The notes beneath the pieces were generated by a model. It had not been told where the DNA came from. It saw only the letters and a list, made by a program, of their open reading frames with translations, and did not search any database. Of a stretch of DNA of 64,000 nucleotides, positions 16,271 to 24,559 are shown piece after piece. The stretch's first letter is position 1. The number at the start of each line of letters is the position of its first letter. Source of the stretch: Hyphomonadaceae bacterium. GTDB lineage: Bacteria; Pseudomonadota; Alphaproteobacteria; Caulobacterales; Hyphomonadaceae. Both the position numbers and the translations under genes were made by a program. The DNA lies in contig JAUYPV010000046.1 in assembly GCA_030697555.1 (NCBI GenBank), positions 31,526 to 95,525 on the forward strand, written 5' to 3'.

Positions 16271-16811
16271 CGAGGGTCTCCACGACGAAGTTGCTGTTGG
16301 TGAAGACGCAGATCTCGGAAGCGATCGTCATCGCTTTCCGGGCAATCGTTTCTGCATTGTCTTCGTACTCATACAGCGCCCTTGCGGCTGACAGCGCGTA
16401 ATTGCCACCTGAACCGATGGCCGCAATCGGATGCTCCGGCTCGAGCACATCGCCCCTGCCCGTCACGACGAGCAGCGAGGTTGCATCACCCACGATGATG
16501 AGCGCTTCGAGGTTGCGGAGGAATTTGTCCGTACGCCAGTCCTTGGCGAGCTCGACAGCGGCGCGCTGGAGATTGCCGGGGAAGCGTTCGAGTTTCTGCT
16601 CAAGTCTTTCGAAGAGGGTGAAGGCGTCAGCGGTCGCGCCCGCGAAGCCTGCGAGGATCTCGCCCTTCTCACCGATGCGGCGGACCTTGCGGGCATTGCC
16701 CTTCATCACGGTCTCGCCCATCGAGACCTGACCATCGCCGACGAGCACGAGCTTCCTGCCCTTCCTCACCGCGAGGATGGTGGTGGAATGCCACTGAGGC
16801 TCTGACGACAT
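16263..16811 (-). CDS. hslV: HslV (ClpQ) peptidase subunit
   Basis: A 182-residue proteasome-related threonine peptidase that assembles with HslU. The short propeptide MSSEPQWHS precedes TTILAVRKG, so mature Thr1 is residue 10. [25 protein letters not shown] and [14 protein letters not shown] are conserved active-site and assembly regions. It is the first gene of the minus-strand unit; its promoter should lie in 16812-16900, where I see no clear sigma-32-type box. Confidence 0.97.
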   Translation of the reverse strand: MSSEPQWHSTTILAVRKGRKLVLVGDGQVSMGETVMKGNARKVRRIGEKGEILAGFAGATADAFTLFERLEQKLERFPGNLQRAAVELAKDWRTDKFLRNLEALIIVGDATSLLVVTGRGDVLEPEHPIAAIGSGGNYALSAARALYEYEDNAETIARKAMTIASEICVFTNSNFVVETLDV

Positions 16812-17237
16812 GCCTAGTCCTGTCCTGACCGTAGCTGACCCTACTCCTAAAGGGTTAGGCGGAGCAACAGATTTTATCGATAATCGATGAGCGATCTTTT
16901 GGCGCCAGAACTTATGCTGTTGTTTTTAACCGTTATTCCTGCGCGCGATGCTAGCTGGCAAGGCCGCGCGATCCAGCGGAGAGCGCGAAACGGACCCACA
17001 GGCGCGATCCTGACGCCATCATCGCCGGCGCTTCGAGAATTTCATCGGGCTGCTGGAGATGCGCTTCGAACACACAAGCTGGGCGCCAGCAATTGTCGAA
17101 CTTGATGGAAGGCCCGCGCTGGAATTTCCAGGCCGTGAATTGCCATTCATGGCGCATTCAGATCGCCGATGGCCGAATAAACATCATCGGGGACTGTGCC
17201 GCACAAACGCGGCGAATTCCTTAGGGGGTCTACCCAA
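16812..17237. other. Intergenic region upstream of hslV
   Basis: This 426-base stretch separates divergent hslV and a small lipoprotein gene. It must hold both promoters; an imperfect dyad CCTAAAGGGTTAGG lies at 16846-16859 close to hslV, and an AT-richer patch at about 16870-16940. A 68-codon minus-strand frame (16951-17157) has a protein-like Trp-rich N-terminus, but I do not recognise it and do not call it. No tRNA or other RNA gene is visible. Confidence 0.5.
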
Positions 17238-17630
17238 ATGAAAACCGTGAAGCTCGTCGCCGTCGCTGTGTGCGCGGCGCAGATTTCGGCCTGCGCGTCG
17301 TTACCGGATCGCGTAGGCCCGTCGCATATCGCCTCGTCCCAGGAGCGGTACGTCGACTACGACTGCAACCAGATCCGGCAGGAAATGGCCCGCGTCGATG
17401 TCGAGGCCCGCAAGGTGGCGAACGTCCAAGGGCGACTGGCTGTGCAGGACTTCGTGGTGTTCGGCGCGGCGGTGACGACATTCTGGCCGGCGCTGTTCCT
17501 TCTTGCCGGCGACGACAAGGAAGACGAGCTGGGTCATCTGAAAGGCAAACAGGTCGCGCTCGAAAGAGTCGCCATCGAAAAGCGCTGCCCGGTCGCCGAA
17601 GAACTCGCGCGCACGCGTGAGTCGGCGTGA
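17238..17630 (+). CDS. Small hypothetical lipoprotein
   Basis: A 130-residue exported protein: signal peptide MKTVKLVAVAVCAAQISAC with lipobox ISAC, Cys at residue 19. The mature region has YVDYDCNQIRQEMARVDVEARKVANVQGRL, a helical segment, then a second hydrophobic stretch (VFGAAVTTFWPALFLLAG) and a charged helical C-terminus. I recognise no named domain. The ATG at 17238 has a G-rich ribosome-binding stretch (TTAGGGGG) upstream. It is convergent with the GGDEF/EAL gene, one base apart. Confidence 0.7.
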   Translation: MKTVKLVAVAVCAAQISACASLPDRVGPSHIASSQERYVDYDCNQIRQEMARVDVEARKVANVQGRLAVQDFVVFGAAVTTFWPALFLLAGDDKEDELGHLKGKQVALERVAIEKRCPVAEELARTRESA

Positions 17631-17631
17631 C

Positions 17632-19683
17632 CTAGGCCGCGAAACGGTTGGCGGGGCGCGGACGCCAGGAGCGGACGAAGAGGTCGAACTCCTCGGCCGG
17701 AAGCGGCGGGGAGTAGTAGTAGCCCTGCCCGATCGTGCAGGCGCGGCGCAGCAGGAAGTCGGCCTGCTCCTTGGTCTCGACGCCTTCGGCGACGGTTTCC
17801 TGGCCGAGCGCTTCGGCCATGGCGAGGATCATCTCGACGATGGCGGGTGCGTGCGGATCAGTGTTGAGCGCGCGGACGAATTGCTGGTCGATCTTGAACA
17901 CGTCGAATGGCAGGCGCGTGATCGAGGCGAAGTTGGAATGGCCGGTGCCGAAATCGTCGATCGCAAGGCGCACGCCGCGATTGCGCAGCGGCCACATGAT
18001 GCGCGCGACGCGGTCCGGATCGCTGACGGCGGCGGATTCGGTGATCTCGAGTTCCAGCAGTTCCGGGTCCAGGCCCGACTCGTCCAGCACCTGGTAGACC
18101 GACTGGATGAAGTCCGGTTCGTCGAACTGGTAGGGCGAGACGTTGACCGCGATCGAGGCGACGATACCCTTCTTGTTCCATCCAGCGGCGGCGATGCAGG
18201 CGTCGCGCATCACGCTGCGGCCGAGGCGCCCTATGAGGCCGAGCTCTTCGGCGATCGGCACGAAAACGCCGGGCGAGACGACCGCACCATCAGGCCTGCG
18301 CCAGCGGGCGAGCGCTTCGGCACCGACAAGTTCGCCGGTCTCGAGCCGCACCTTGGGCTGGAACACGGCGACGAATTCGTTGCGCTCGATGGCTTCGCGC
18401 ACTTCGGCTTCAAGCTTCTGCTGGGCGCGGGCCTTGTCGTGCAGGCGCTGGTCGAAGAAGGCGTAGCGCACGCCGGGCGCGCGCTTGGCTTCCTTGAGAG
18501 CGATTTCGGCCTGCTTCAGCAGATCGGTCGCCGTGGACGCATCGCCCGGGGCGCAGGCGGCGCCGAACGACATGGTGATGCGGACGCTTTGGCCGTCGAG
18601 CGTATACGCGTCACAGACCGCCTGTTCGGCTGACGACAGGAATGACTTGAGCGTGGCGTGGTCGATGCCGGGGGCGATGACCCCGAACTGGTCGGCGCCG
18701 ATGCGGCCGATGAAGAAGGATCCGCCCTGGGTCTGCGAGGCGGCGGCGCGCAGGCGCTCGGCGATAGTGGCGAGAACAGCATCGGCGAGGCGCGGACCCA
18801 GCGTGACGTTGATCTTGCGGAAATTGTCGACGTCGCAGATCGCCAGATGGACAGGCTCGCCCTGCCCCTTGTCAACGAGGGCTTCGAGCTTGGAGATGAA
18901 GCGCAGCCGGTTCGGCAGGCGGGTCACCGGATCGGCATAGGCCAGCGCCAGGGCGCGGCGCATGGCGGCTTCGGAACGGTCATGGACGCCATCGATCGCC
19001 GCGAGCAGCGGCTTCAACACCTTGTCGTCGGACGAGTCCGCCAGCCTGGACTTGTCCCTGGCGTCGCGCTGGCGGATGCGCTGTTCCAGGTCGGTGACCG
19101 GGCGCATCGCTTTTCGAGCGAGCGGCAGGAGGAAGAAAGAGCAAACCCCAAGCATCAGCACAAAGACCAGCGCGTTGGCGATGATGATGCTGATCCAGGT
19201 CGAGATCAGGCTCCGCGGCTCCATGGCGAGCACCGCATAGCCGATGACGCTGGAATCCTGCTTGATTGGGGCGATGCCGATCCGCGTCTCCCCCCTGCTG
19301 AACGCCACTTCCCTGAGGTGGGCGCGGTCCGGGCCGAGACTGCGGACCAGTTCGGCGCCGCTCTTGTTGGCGGCGATGATCTTGCCGTCGACGCCGACAA
19401 TGGCGGCGCCGCCGCCCGGCAGAGGGTTGCCCATCCGCTCGACGAGCTTCTCGAGGTCCGTGCCTTCGCCCGTCTGCATGTCGTCGCCCGCCAGCAGGGC
19501 GAGCTGCTGGGCCGCGTCATGGGAATATTGCAGCCTGGCGCGATCGAAAGAACTGCGCAGCAGGACGGGCGTCACCACCCACTGCATGAGCGTCGCGGCG
19601 ACTGCGGTGCCGCACGCAATCAGCGCCACCCGGCCAGCGAGGCCGAGCTTCATTCCGCGCCGTTTTACCGACTTCGCAGGCAT
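17632..19683 (-). CDS. Membrane GGDEF/EAL protein, probable c-di-GMP phosphodiesterase
   Basis: A 683-residue inner-membrane signalling protein. TM1 is at about 15-42, a periplasmic sensor region at 43-158, TM2 at 160-187, then a cytosolic GGDEF domain (about 245-410) and an EAL domain (about 425-675). The GGDEF signature is degenerate (G329-A-D-Q-F333), so cyclase activity is doubtful. The EAL domain keeps its catalytic set: E456-A-L, ELEITES, D576-D-F-G-T-G and FKID (K597). I predict c-di-GMP hydrolysis, with the GGDEF part perhaps a GTP sensor. I choose the ATG at 19683, since the longer frame from 19776 adds a non-family leader. Confidence 0.9.
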   Translation of the reverse strand: MPAKSVKRRGMKLGLAGRVALIACGTAVAATLMQWVVTPVLLRSSFDRARLQYSHDAAQQLALLAGDDMQTGEGTDLEKLVERMGNPLPGGGAAIVGVDGKIIAANKSGAELVRSLGPDRAHLREVAFSRGETRIGIAPIKQDSSVIGYAVLAMEPRSLISTWISIIIANALVFVLMLGVCSFFLLPLARKAMRPVTDLEQRIRQRDARDKSRLADSSDDKVLKPLLAAIDGVHDRSEAAMRRALALAYADPVTRLPNRLRFISKLEALVDKGQGEPVHLAICDVDNFRKINVTLGPRLADAVLATIAERLRAAASQTQGGSFFIGRIGADQFGVIAPGIDHATLKSFLSSAEQAVCDAYTLDGQSVRITMSFGAACAPGDASTATDLLKQAEIALKEAKRAPGVRYAFFDQRLHDKARAQQKLEAEVREAIERNEFVAVFQPKVRLETGELVGAEALARWRRPDGAVVSPGVFVPIAEELGLIGRLGRSVMRDACIAAAGWNKKGIVASIAVNVSPYQFDEPDFIQSVYQVLDESGLDPELLELEITESAAVSDPDRVARIMWPLRNRGVRLAIDDFGTGHSNFASITRLPFDVFKIDQQFVRALNTDPHAPAIVEMILAMAEALGQETVAEGVETKEQADFLLRRACTIGQGYYYSPPLPAEEFDLFVRSWRPRPANRFAA

Positions 19684-19822
19684 TTCGTCTCTTTCAAGGG
19701 AATCCCGATGGCGTTCCCCGGCGTGAGGCACTAAATGCTGCTCCGCATTCAGAATTCCTCGACTGTTCCGAGGCAAAACTAGGTTCGGGATGCGAATACG
19801 CAGTTAATGCCGGAGGCCCGGG

Positions 19823-20422
19823 ATGGGCGACATGAAGCGCCGCGCGGAGGTTGTCCGCGAAACCAAGGAGACCCGCATCAAGGTCTCCGTCGACGTCGAC
19901 GGCTCTGGAAAGTCCCAGATTTCGACGGGTGTCGGATTCTTCGATCACATGCTGGAGAGTTTCTCGAAACACTCCGCCATGGACATTACCGTGGAGGCGA
20001 AGGGCGACCTCCACATCGACCAGCATCACACGATGGAGGATGTCGGCATCGTGCTGGGCCAGGCTTTCAAGGAGGCCGTCGGGGGTTACTCGAACGTGAT
20101 CCGCTTCGCCCACGCCTACATTCCGATGGACGAGACGCTGGTCCGCGCCTCGGTCGACCTGTGCAACCGGCCCTACCTCGTGTGGAAGGTCGGCTTCACG
20201 CGCGACAAGGTCGGCCAGGTCGACACCGAGCTGTTCAAGGAATTCTTCCACGCCTTCGCGATGAACGCCGGCGTGTGCCTGCATCTCGAGCTGCTCTACG
20301 GCGAGAACTCGCACCACATTGCGGAAGCGAGCTTCAAGTCGCTGGCGCGTGCGCTGCGTTCGGCGGCGGCGCCAGACAGCAGGCTCAAGGGCCAGGTGGC
20401 GAGCACCAAAGGCAGCCTCTAA
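19823..20422 (+). CDS. hisB: Imidazoleglycerol-phosphate dehydratase
   Basis: A 199-residue monofunctional HisB, the sixth step of histidine synthesis. Metal-binding signatures are present: [31 protein letters not shown] (HHTxED), and the second half [24 protein letters not shown] with [15 protein letters not shown]-type ribosome binding (GGAGGCCCGGG) precedes the ATG at 19823; an in-frame ATG follows three codons later. It heads a scattered his cluster that resumes at hisH after three unrelated genes. Confidence 0.97.
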   Translation: MGDMKRRAEVVRETKETRIKVSVDVDGSGKSQISTGVGFFDHMLESFSKHSAMDITVEAKGDLHIDQHHTMEDVGIVLGQAFKEAVGGYSNVIRFAHAYIPMDETLVRASVDLCNRPYLVWKVGFTRDKVGQVDTELFKEFFHAFAMNAGVCLHLELLYGENSHHIAEASFKSLARALRSAAAPDSRLKGQVASTKGSL

Positions 20423-20440
20423 AATCCGTCTACCCTCGTC

Positions 20441-21259
20441 CTATCGACGCAGGAATTCCCTGAGTGGCGTGCCGCGTGCGGCGCCGAGGTGGGAAAGCGC
20501 GGCTCTCATCGGCTGCAGGTCGACCCAGGAGTGACGGATGGCGGTCAAGACTTTCTGGCCCAGCCATTCCTTGTCCTCGAAACTGAACGGGCCGGCGTCG
20601 AGCATTTTCGAGAACTCCTTCGCGGGCGTCGCGTACTTCCTGAACGTGGCGACGAAGTCTGGCCGCGCGAGGAATACTTTGTTCGCGCCGATGATAAGCG
20701 GAACCAGCCTGCCCGGATGTTCCCGCATGAACCGGTAGAACCCTTCTCCGACGCCGGGCCAGCTCGGGTTGAAGACATCGTCAAGGGCGACGACGCCCTC
20801 CGGCAGCAGAGCCTTGTCCGCCGTGATCAGGTCGGACAGCACGATCTCCGGCCAGTGCCCGCCGTCTATGTGGAAGAAGCGGCACCTGTCCGTCGTGTCA
20901 TCGACAGAAAGGTCCTCGGAGGATTTCGCGAAGACCTTGAGCTCGCCGTCTTTTATCTTCCCGAACGAGCGCATATGACCGAGAAAGATATCGCGGTCGC
21001 CCTTGCCGGATGCATCGCGGTTCAGCCCCTGTTCCTCGAAGATATCGCAGACGCCGAGACGCTCCTGTCCGTGCAGCGTCCGCGCCAGCAGCACGGTCGA
21101 CTTGCCGTGATGGACACCGATCTCGAACAGGTTTCCCTCGACGCCCTCCATCTTCTGGATCTCGTCCACCGCCCCGAACAGCGATGCGTCGATCGGAAAG
21201 AACCAGCCTTTCACATCGGCCGAGGCCTGCAGGTACTGCCGAACTTCGAGCTTTTTCAT
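20441..21259 (-). CDS. Class I SAM-dependent methyltransferase
   Basis: A 272-residue protein with the Rossmann methyltransferase pattern: motif I NLFEIGVHHGKSTVLLAR, then an acidic strand (RLGVCDIFEEQG), FFHIDGGHWPEIVLSDL and VVALDDVFNPSWPGVGEG. The His-Ile-Asp-Gly-Gly-His stretch is typical of the Methyltransf_24 group (TylF/CmcI-like). The substrate is unknown. It is inserted on the opposite strand within the histidine cluster, between hisB and hisH, and is convergent with hisB. Confidence 0.78.
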   Translation of the reverse strand: MKKLEVRQYLQASADVKGWFFPIDASLFGAVDEIQKMEGVEGNLFEIGVHHGKSTVLLARTLHGQERLGVCDIFEEQGLNRDASGKGDRDIFLGHMRSFGKIKDGELKVFAKSSEDLSVDDTTDRCRFFHIDGGHWPEIVLSDLITADKALLPEGVVALDDVFNPSWPGVGEGFYRFMREHPGRLVPLIIGANKVFLARPDFVATFRKYATPAKEFSKMLDAGPFSFEDKEWLGQKVLTAIRHSWVDLQPMRAALSHLGAARGTPLREFLRR

Positions 21260-21411
21260 GTTGCCGCGTCCCGATCCACGCGCCGTCTGGCGCTCACCGC
21301 TGACAGTCCCCAGGAAGGTCCGGTCAGGGAGATAGGGCGCGGGGGATCGGCGGCTATGGACAGCCCAACGGCCAGCGAATCTGGTCGGTGGTTTTCCGAT
21401 TTGTACAAGCT

Positions 21412-21891
21412 CTAGAAGCGGCAGCTTTCGTTGAGCTTCGCGGACGAAAAACTCCAGTCCATGGCTTCCGGCTTGCCGTTGAGTATGCCTTCGATCCGGG
21501 CGACGAGACGGTCGCCGGTACGTTGGTAGATGACGCGCTGCGGGAAATCGTGGGCGGGATTCTCGAACACCAACTTACGGTCGGCGCTCTTGGCCTGGGC
21601 AAGCGGGAATTCGGCGGGCGGCTGGCCGGACGGGGCGGCGTAGAGGCTGAGGCCCGGCCCGGCCGAGCGGGGACCGATGCGGAGGAATTCCCAGCTCGCT
21701 TCGCCCTTCGCCAGGGTGAAGTTGTAACCGAGGGTTACGCCACCGCGTGCATCGCTCCACGTCTCGGACACCTGCTCGCCATTGGTGCAGCTCAACCAGT
21801 AGCCGGACAGCCAGGAAGTTTCCGGCTCCCTTGCCTGTGCGGCGCAGCCCTGCGCCATGACAGCGATCACCAGCAAACCACTATAACGCAC
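21412..21891 (-). CDS. DUF6265-family exported protein
   Basis: A 159-residue secreted protein. The signal sequence MRYSGLLVIAVMAQGCA may be a lipoprotein type (AQGC). The mature protein reads SWLSGYWLSCTNGEQVSETWSDARGGVTLGYNFTL and NPAHDFPQRVIYQRTGDRLVARIEG, the pattern of DUF6265, a family of unknown function. It is divergent from the AraC-type regulator, so the shared 88-base promoter region suggests a possible regulator-target relation. Confidence 0.78.
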   Translation of the reverse strand: MRYSGLLVIAVMAQGCAAQAREPETSWLSGYWLSCTNGEQVSETWSDARGGVTLGYNFTLAKGEASWEFLRIGPRSAGPGLSLYAAPSGQPPAEFPLAQAKSADRKLVFENPAHDFPQRVIYQRTGDRLVARIEGILNGKPEAMDWSFSSAKLNESCRF

Positions 21892-21978
21892 ACGCGCCTC
21901 CCGGCCTTTGGACTTGCCTCAAGATATGGCCAGATGGCGACTACGCGTCTTGTAAGTTTGCGACGTCTGCGAGGTAGA

Positions 21979-22788
21979 ATGACGGCGGCTTATGTCGAGT
22001 TCAAGCCGAGGCCGGAGCTGCGCCCGTGGGTGCGGTTGCTGTGGTGTTATGAGGATGACGGTCCCAGCGACGTCGTGCAGCGCATTCCGCCGGACGGTTG
22101 TCCCGAGCTAATTGTTCATATGGGCGAGCCCTATGAGGAGCAGATCTCAGACGGGAGCTTCGCGCGTCAGCCGCGTGTGATCTTCGCCGGGCAGATGACC
22201 CGGCCATTGTGCCTGCGTGCGACAGGCCCGGTGGGATGCGTCGGTCTGCGCTTCGAACCCGATGGCGCGGCGGACTGGTTCGGCGCGAGCATGGAGATGG
22301 CGACGGACCGGCGCCTTGGGATCGAAGACCGGATTGTCGCCAATGGCAGTGCATCGCCAGAAAGCTGGTCCGACATTCTCCAGGACAATATTGCGGGCGC
22401 CCTGCGCAGTAGAGGCTGGCCACTGGACAAGAACCTGCGTGCCGATGTCCGCCGACAAGAGAGCGGTGGCGTTTCCCCCGCTCTATCGGCAACAGAACAA
22501 CGCCGCACGCAGCGGCTTTATCTGAGGGCTGTCGGTGTATCGCCGCGCACGCTGCAGTCCATCTTCCGGTTTCGCAAAGTGTTCGACCATGCCGTCGGCG
22601 CCGATCCGGGCTGGCTCGCCACCGCGCTGGAAGCTGGATATTTCGACCAGCCGCAGATGGCGCGGGATTTCCGCCGTTTCCTCGGCTGCACCGCGACCGA
22701 GTGGGCGCGCGAACAGGCCGAGCTCGCCCGGTCGGTCGCCTCGCCCCGACCGGTCACGGCGGATGACATGGGGCTCCCCGCACGCTAG
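21979..22788 (+). CDS. AraC-family regulator (DUF6597 + HTH_18)
   Basis: A 269-residue regulator. The N-terminal sensor part opens with YVEFKPRPELRPWVRLLWCYEDD and RIPPDGCPELIVHMGEPY, characteristic of the DUF6597 domain. The C-terminal third is an AraC-type HTH (LYLRAVGVSPRTLQSIFRFRKVFDHAV, then TALEAGYFDQPQMARDFRRFLGCTATEW). I choose the ATG at 21979 because the upstream extension overlaps the divergent DUF6265 gene. It ends 10 bases before hisH and may share its transcript, but regulation of the histidine genes is not implied. Confidence 0.88.
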   Translation: MTAAYVEFKPRPELRPWVRLLWCYEDDGPSDVVQRIPPDGCPELIVHMGEPYEEQISDGSFARQPRVIFAGQMTRPLCLRATGPVGCVGLRFEPDGAADWFGASMEMATDRRLGIEDRIVANGSASPESWSDILQDNIAGALRSRGWPLDKNLRADVRRQESGGVSPALSATEQRRTQRLYLRAVGVSPRTLQSIFRFRKVFDHAVGADPGWLATALEAGYFDQPQMARDFRRFLGCTATEWAREQAELARSVASPRPVTADDMGLPAR

Positions 22789-22798
22789 AGGCTGCCTC

Positions 22799-23443
22799 AT
22801 GACCCGCCTTGCCATCATCGACTATGGATCGGGCAATGTCCGCTCGGTGAGCCGTGCGCTGGAAAGCGCGGCGGCGGGCGCCGGAATTACGCTTCAGACA
22901 GACCTGACCGACGATCCCGACAGGATCAGACGGGCAGACCGCATCGTGCTGCCCGGCGTCGGCCACTTCGCGGATTGCGCGGCAGGGCTGATCGCGCGGG
23001 AGGGCGTGATCGATGCCCTGACCGAGGCGGTTTTTCGCAAGGGCGTGCCGTTTCTCGGCGTGTGCGTCGGCATGCAGCTCATGGCCGATGTCGGACGCGA
23101 GGACGTGGAGACGAAGGGGCTGGGCTGGATTCCCGGCGCGGTGGAGCGGCTGAAGCCGAAGGACGCCTCCCTCCCCGTGCCGCACATGGGCTGGAACGTG
23201 CTGACTAATCTTTCCGACCACAAGGTGCTGGCCGGACTAGGCGATGAGCCGCACGTCTACTTTGTCCACTCCTACGCGCTGACCCCGGAAAAGTCCGTGC
23301 ATGTGGCGGCGCGCTGCGACTATGGCGGATCGTTTACGGCGGCCGTCGCACGCGACAACATTTTCGGCACGCAGTTCCACCCGGAAAAAAGCCAGCAGGC
23401 CGGACAGCGCCTGCTGGCCAACTTCCTTGCCTGGAAGCCCTGA
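22799..23443 (+). CDS. hisH: Imidazole glycerol phosphate synthase, glutaminase subunit
   Basis: A 214-residue class I glutamine amidotransferase that passes ammonia to HisF. The nucleophile elbow is GVCVGMQLM (Cys), and the C-terminal His/Glu of the triad lie in [10 protein letters not shown]. The oxyanion region is [11 protein letters not shown]. It is followed by hisA after 17 bases on the same strand; hisF lies 2.4 kb further on. Confidence 0.97.
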   Translation: MTRLAIIDYGSGNVRSVSRALESAAAGAGITLQTDLTDDPDRIRRADRIVLPGVGHFADCAAGLIAREGVIDALTEAVFRKGVPFLGVCVGMQLMADVGREDVETKGLGWIPGAVERLKPKDASLPVPHMGWNVLTNLSDHKVLAGLGDEPHVYFVHSYALTPEKSVHVAARCDYGGSFTAAVARDNIFGTQFHPEKSQQAGQRLLANFLAWKP

Positions 23444-23460
23444 GCTACGAGATCTGTGCG

Positions 23461-24183
23461 ATGAAACTGTATCCCGCAATCGACCTGAAGGACGGCGTCT
23501 GCGTCCGCCTGCTACGCGGCGACATGACGACCGCGACCTCCTTCAACGAGGATCCGGCCGACCAGGCGCTGCGCTTTTCGGCGATGGGGTTCGAATACCT
23601 GCACGTCGTCGACCTCAACGGCGCGTTCGAAGGCGTGTCGGTGAACCATAATGCGGTTGCCTCCATTCTCGATGCGATGCGCTCGCCCGTGCAGCTCGGT
23701 GGCGGCATACGCGACCTGCCCTCCATCGAGCGCTGGCTGGATGCGGGCATTGCCCGCGTGATCCTCGGCACGGCGGCAGTTCGCGACCCCCAGCTGGTGA
23801 AAGACGCGGCGCGCGCCTTCCCCGGCCAGGTCGCGGTCGGCATCGATGCACGCGATGCGCGCGTGGCAGTACAGGGCTGGGCCGAAACGACCGATATGCT
23901 GGCGCTCGATCTGGCGCGAGCCTTCGAAGGCTGTGGCGTCGCCGCCCTGGTGGTGACGGACATCAGCCGCGACGGCCTCAAGAGCGGGGTGAATGTCGAA
24001 CTGACCGGCGCAATGGCGGACGCAGTATCCATCCCGGTGATCGCCTCAGGCGGTGTCAAGAATGTCGACGACCTCAGGGCGTTGAAGGCGCGCCCCGGCC
24101 GACCGATCGAAGGCGCGATCCTCGGCCGCGCGCTCTATGATGGCGACATCGACCCGGCCGAGGCGCTGCTGGCGGTTCGCTAG
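23461..24183 (+). CDS. hisA: ProFAR isomerase HisA
   Basis: A 240-residue TIM-barrel enzyme that isomerises ProFAR to PRFAR. The first strand [17 protein letters not shown] holds the general-base Asp, and the second phosphate-binding half shows [15 protein letters not shown], with the other catalytic Asp, and [13 protein letters not shown]. Internal two-fold repeat symmetry is visible, as in HisF. It directly follows hisH. Confidence 0.97.
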   Translation: MKLYPAIDLKDGVCVRLLRGDMTTATSFNEDPADQALRFSAMGFEYLHVVDLNGAFEGVSVNHNAVASILDAMRSPVQLGGGIRDLPSIERWLDAGIARVILGTAAVRDPQLVKDAARAFPGQVAVGIDARDARVAVQGWAETTDMLALDLARAFEGCGVAALVVTDISRDGLKSGVNVELTGAMADAVSIPVIASGGVKNVDDLRALKARPGRPIEGAILGRALYDGDIDPAEALLAVR

Positions 24184-24316
24184 ACGCATCGGTACGCTGC
24201 AGGTATAAGCACCCGACTTCAAATGTCCGGCGCGGTCACTGCGCGGGACCTCAAGCGAAGGAAGGAGACGTCCATGACCACGCACGCCCGTCTCCATTCC
24301 CAAGCTTCAGGTTCAC
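24184..24316. other. Intergenic leader with a short SD-preceded reading frame
   Basis: Between hisA and the DUF1127-like ORF. A strong ribosome-binding sequence (AAGGAAGGAGA at 24257-24267) precedes an ATG at 24274 that opens a frame of only 27 codons (MTTHARLHSQASGSHGHHEM and on), ending inside the DUF1127-like ORF in another frame. This could be a leader peptide coupled to the next ORF, or the sign of a frameshift in a longer gene. Confidence 0.35.
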
Positions 24317-24481
24317 ATGGACATCATGAAATGGCTCGCGCGCGTCGCGGGCAGTAACGACCGATCGCGCCCAAGGGCTCGACCTCCAGATACGCAGCAT
24401 GACCGTGAGCTGGCGAAACGCTCGCTCGAAACGCGTCTGCCGCCGCACCTGCTCAAGGACATCGGCGCGGACGATGGATGA
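24317..24481 (+). CDS. DUF1127-like small protein
   Basis: A 54-residue ORF. The C-terminal motif LETRLPPHLLKDIGADDG closely resembles the ...L..hLLkDIGl signature of DUF1127, the small Arg-rich proteins of Alphaproteobacteria linked to RNA binding and to phosphate or carbon metabolism. The N-terminus MDIMKWLARV is also family-like. The ribosome-binding site for 24317 is weak; the strong one at 24257-24267 serves an overlapping 27-codon frame, so translation may be coupled, or an indel may have displaced the start. An internal ATG at 24326 is possible. Confidence 0.55.
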   Translation: MDIMKWLARVAGSNDRSRPRARPPDTQHDRELAKRSLETRLPPHLLKDIGADDG

Positions 24482-24559
24482 GCGCACGCCTTCCCTTGCG
24501 GGATCGTTGACCGGGCCAGTAGCGAGGCCAACACTCCCGCCAGAGGTCGGGAGAACATC

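Noticed and set aside
16951..17157. 68-codon minus-strand ORF upstream of hslV
   Set aside because: The N-terminus looks protein-like, but I recognise no family, there is no clear ribosome-binding site, and the plus-strand frames overlap it.
18658..19734. 358-codon plus-strand frame opposite the GGDEF/EAL gene
   Set aside because: Antisense shadow with low-complexity composition; the GGDEF/EAL frame carries all the domain signatures.
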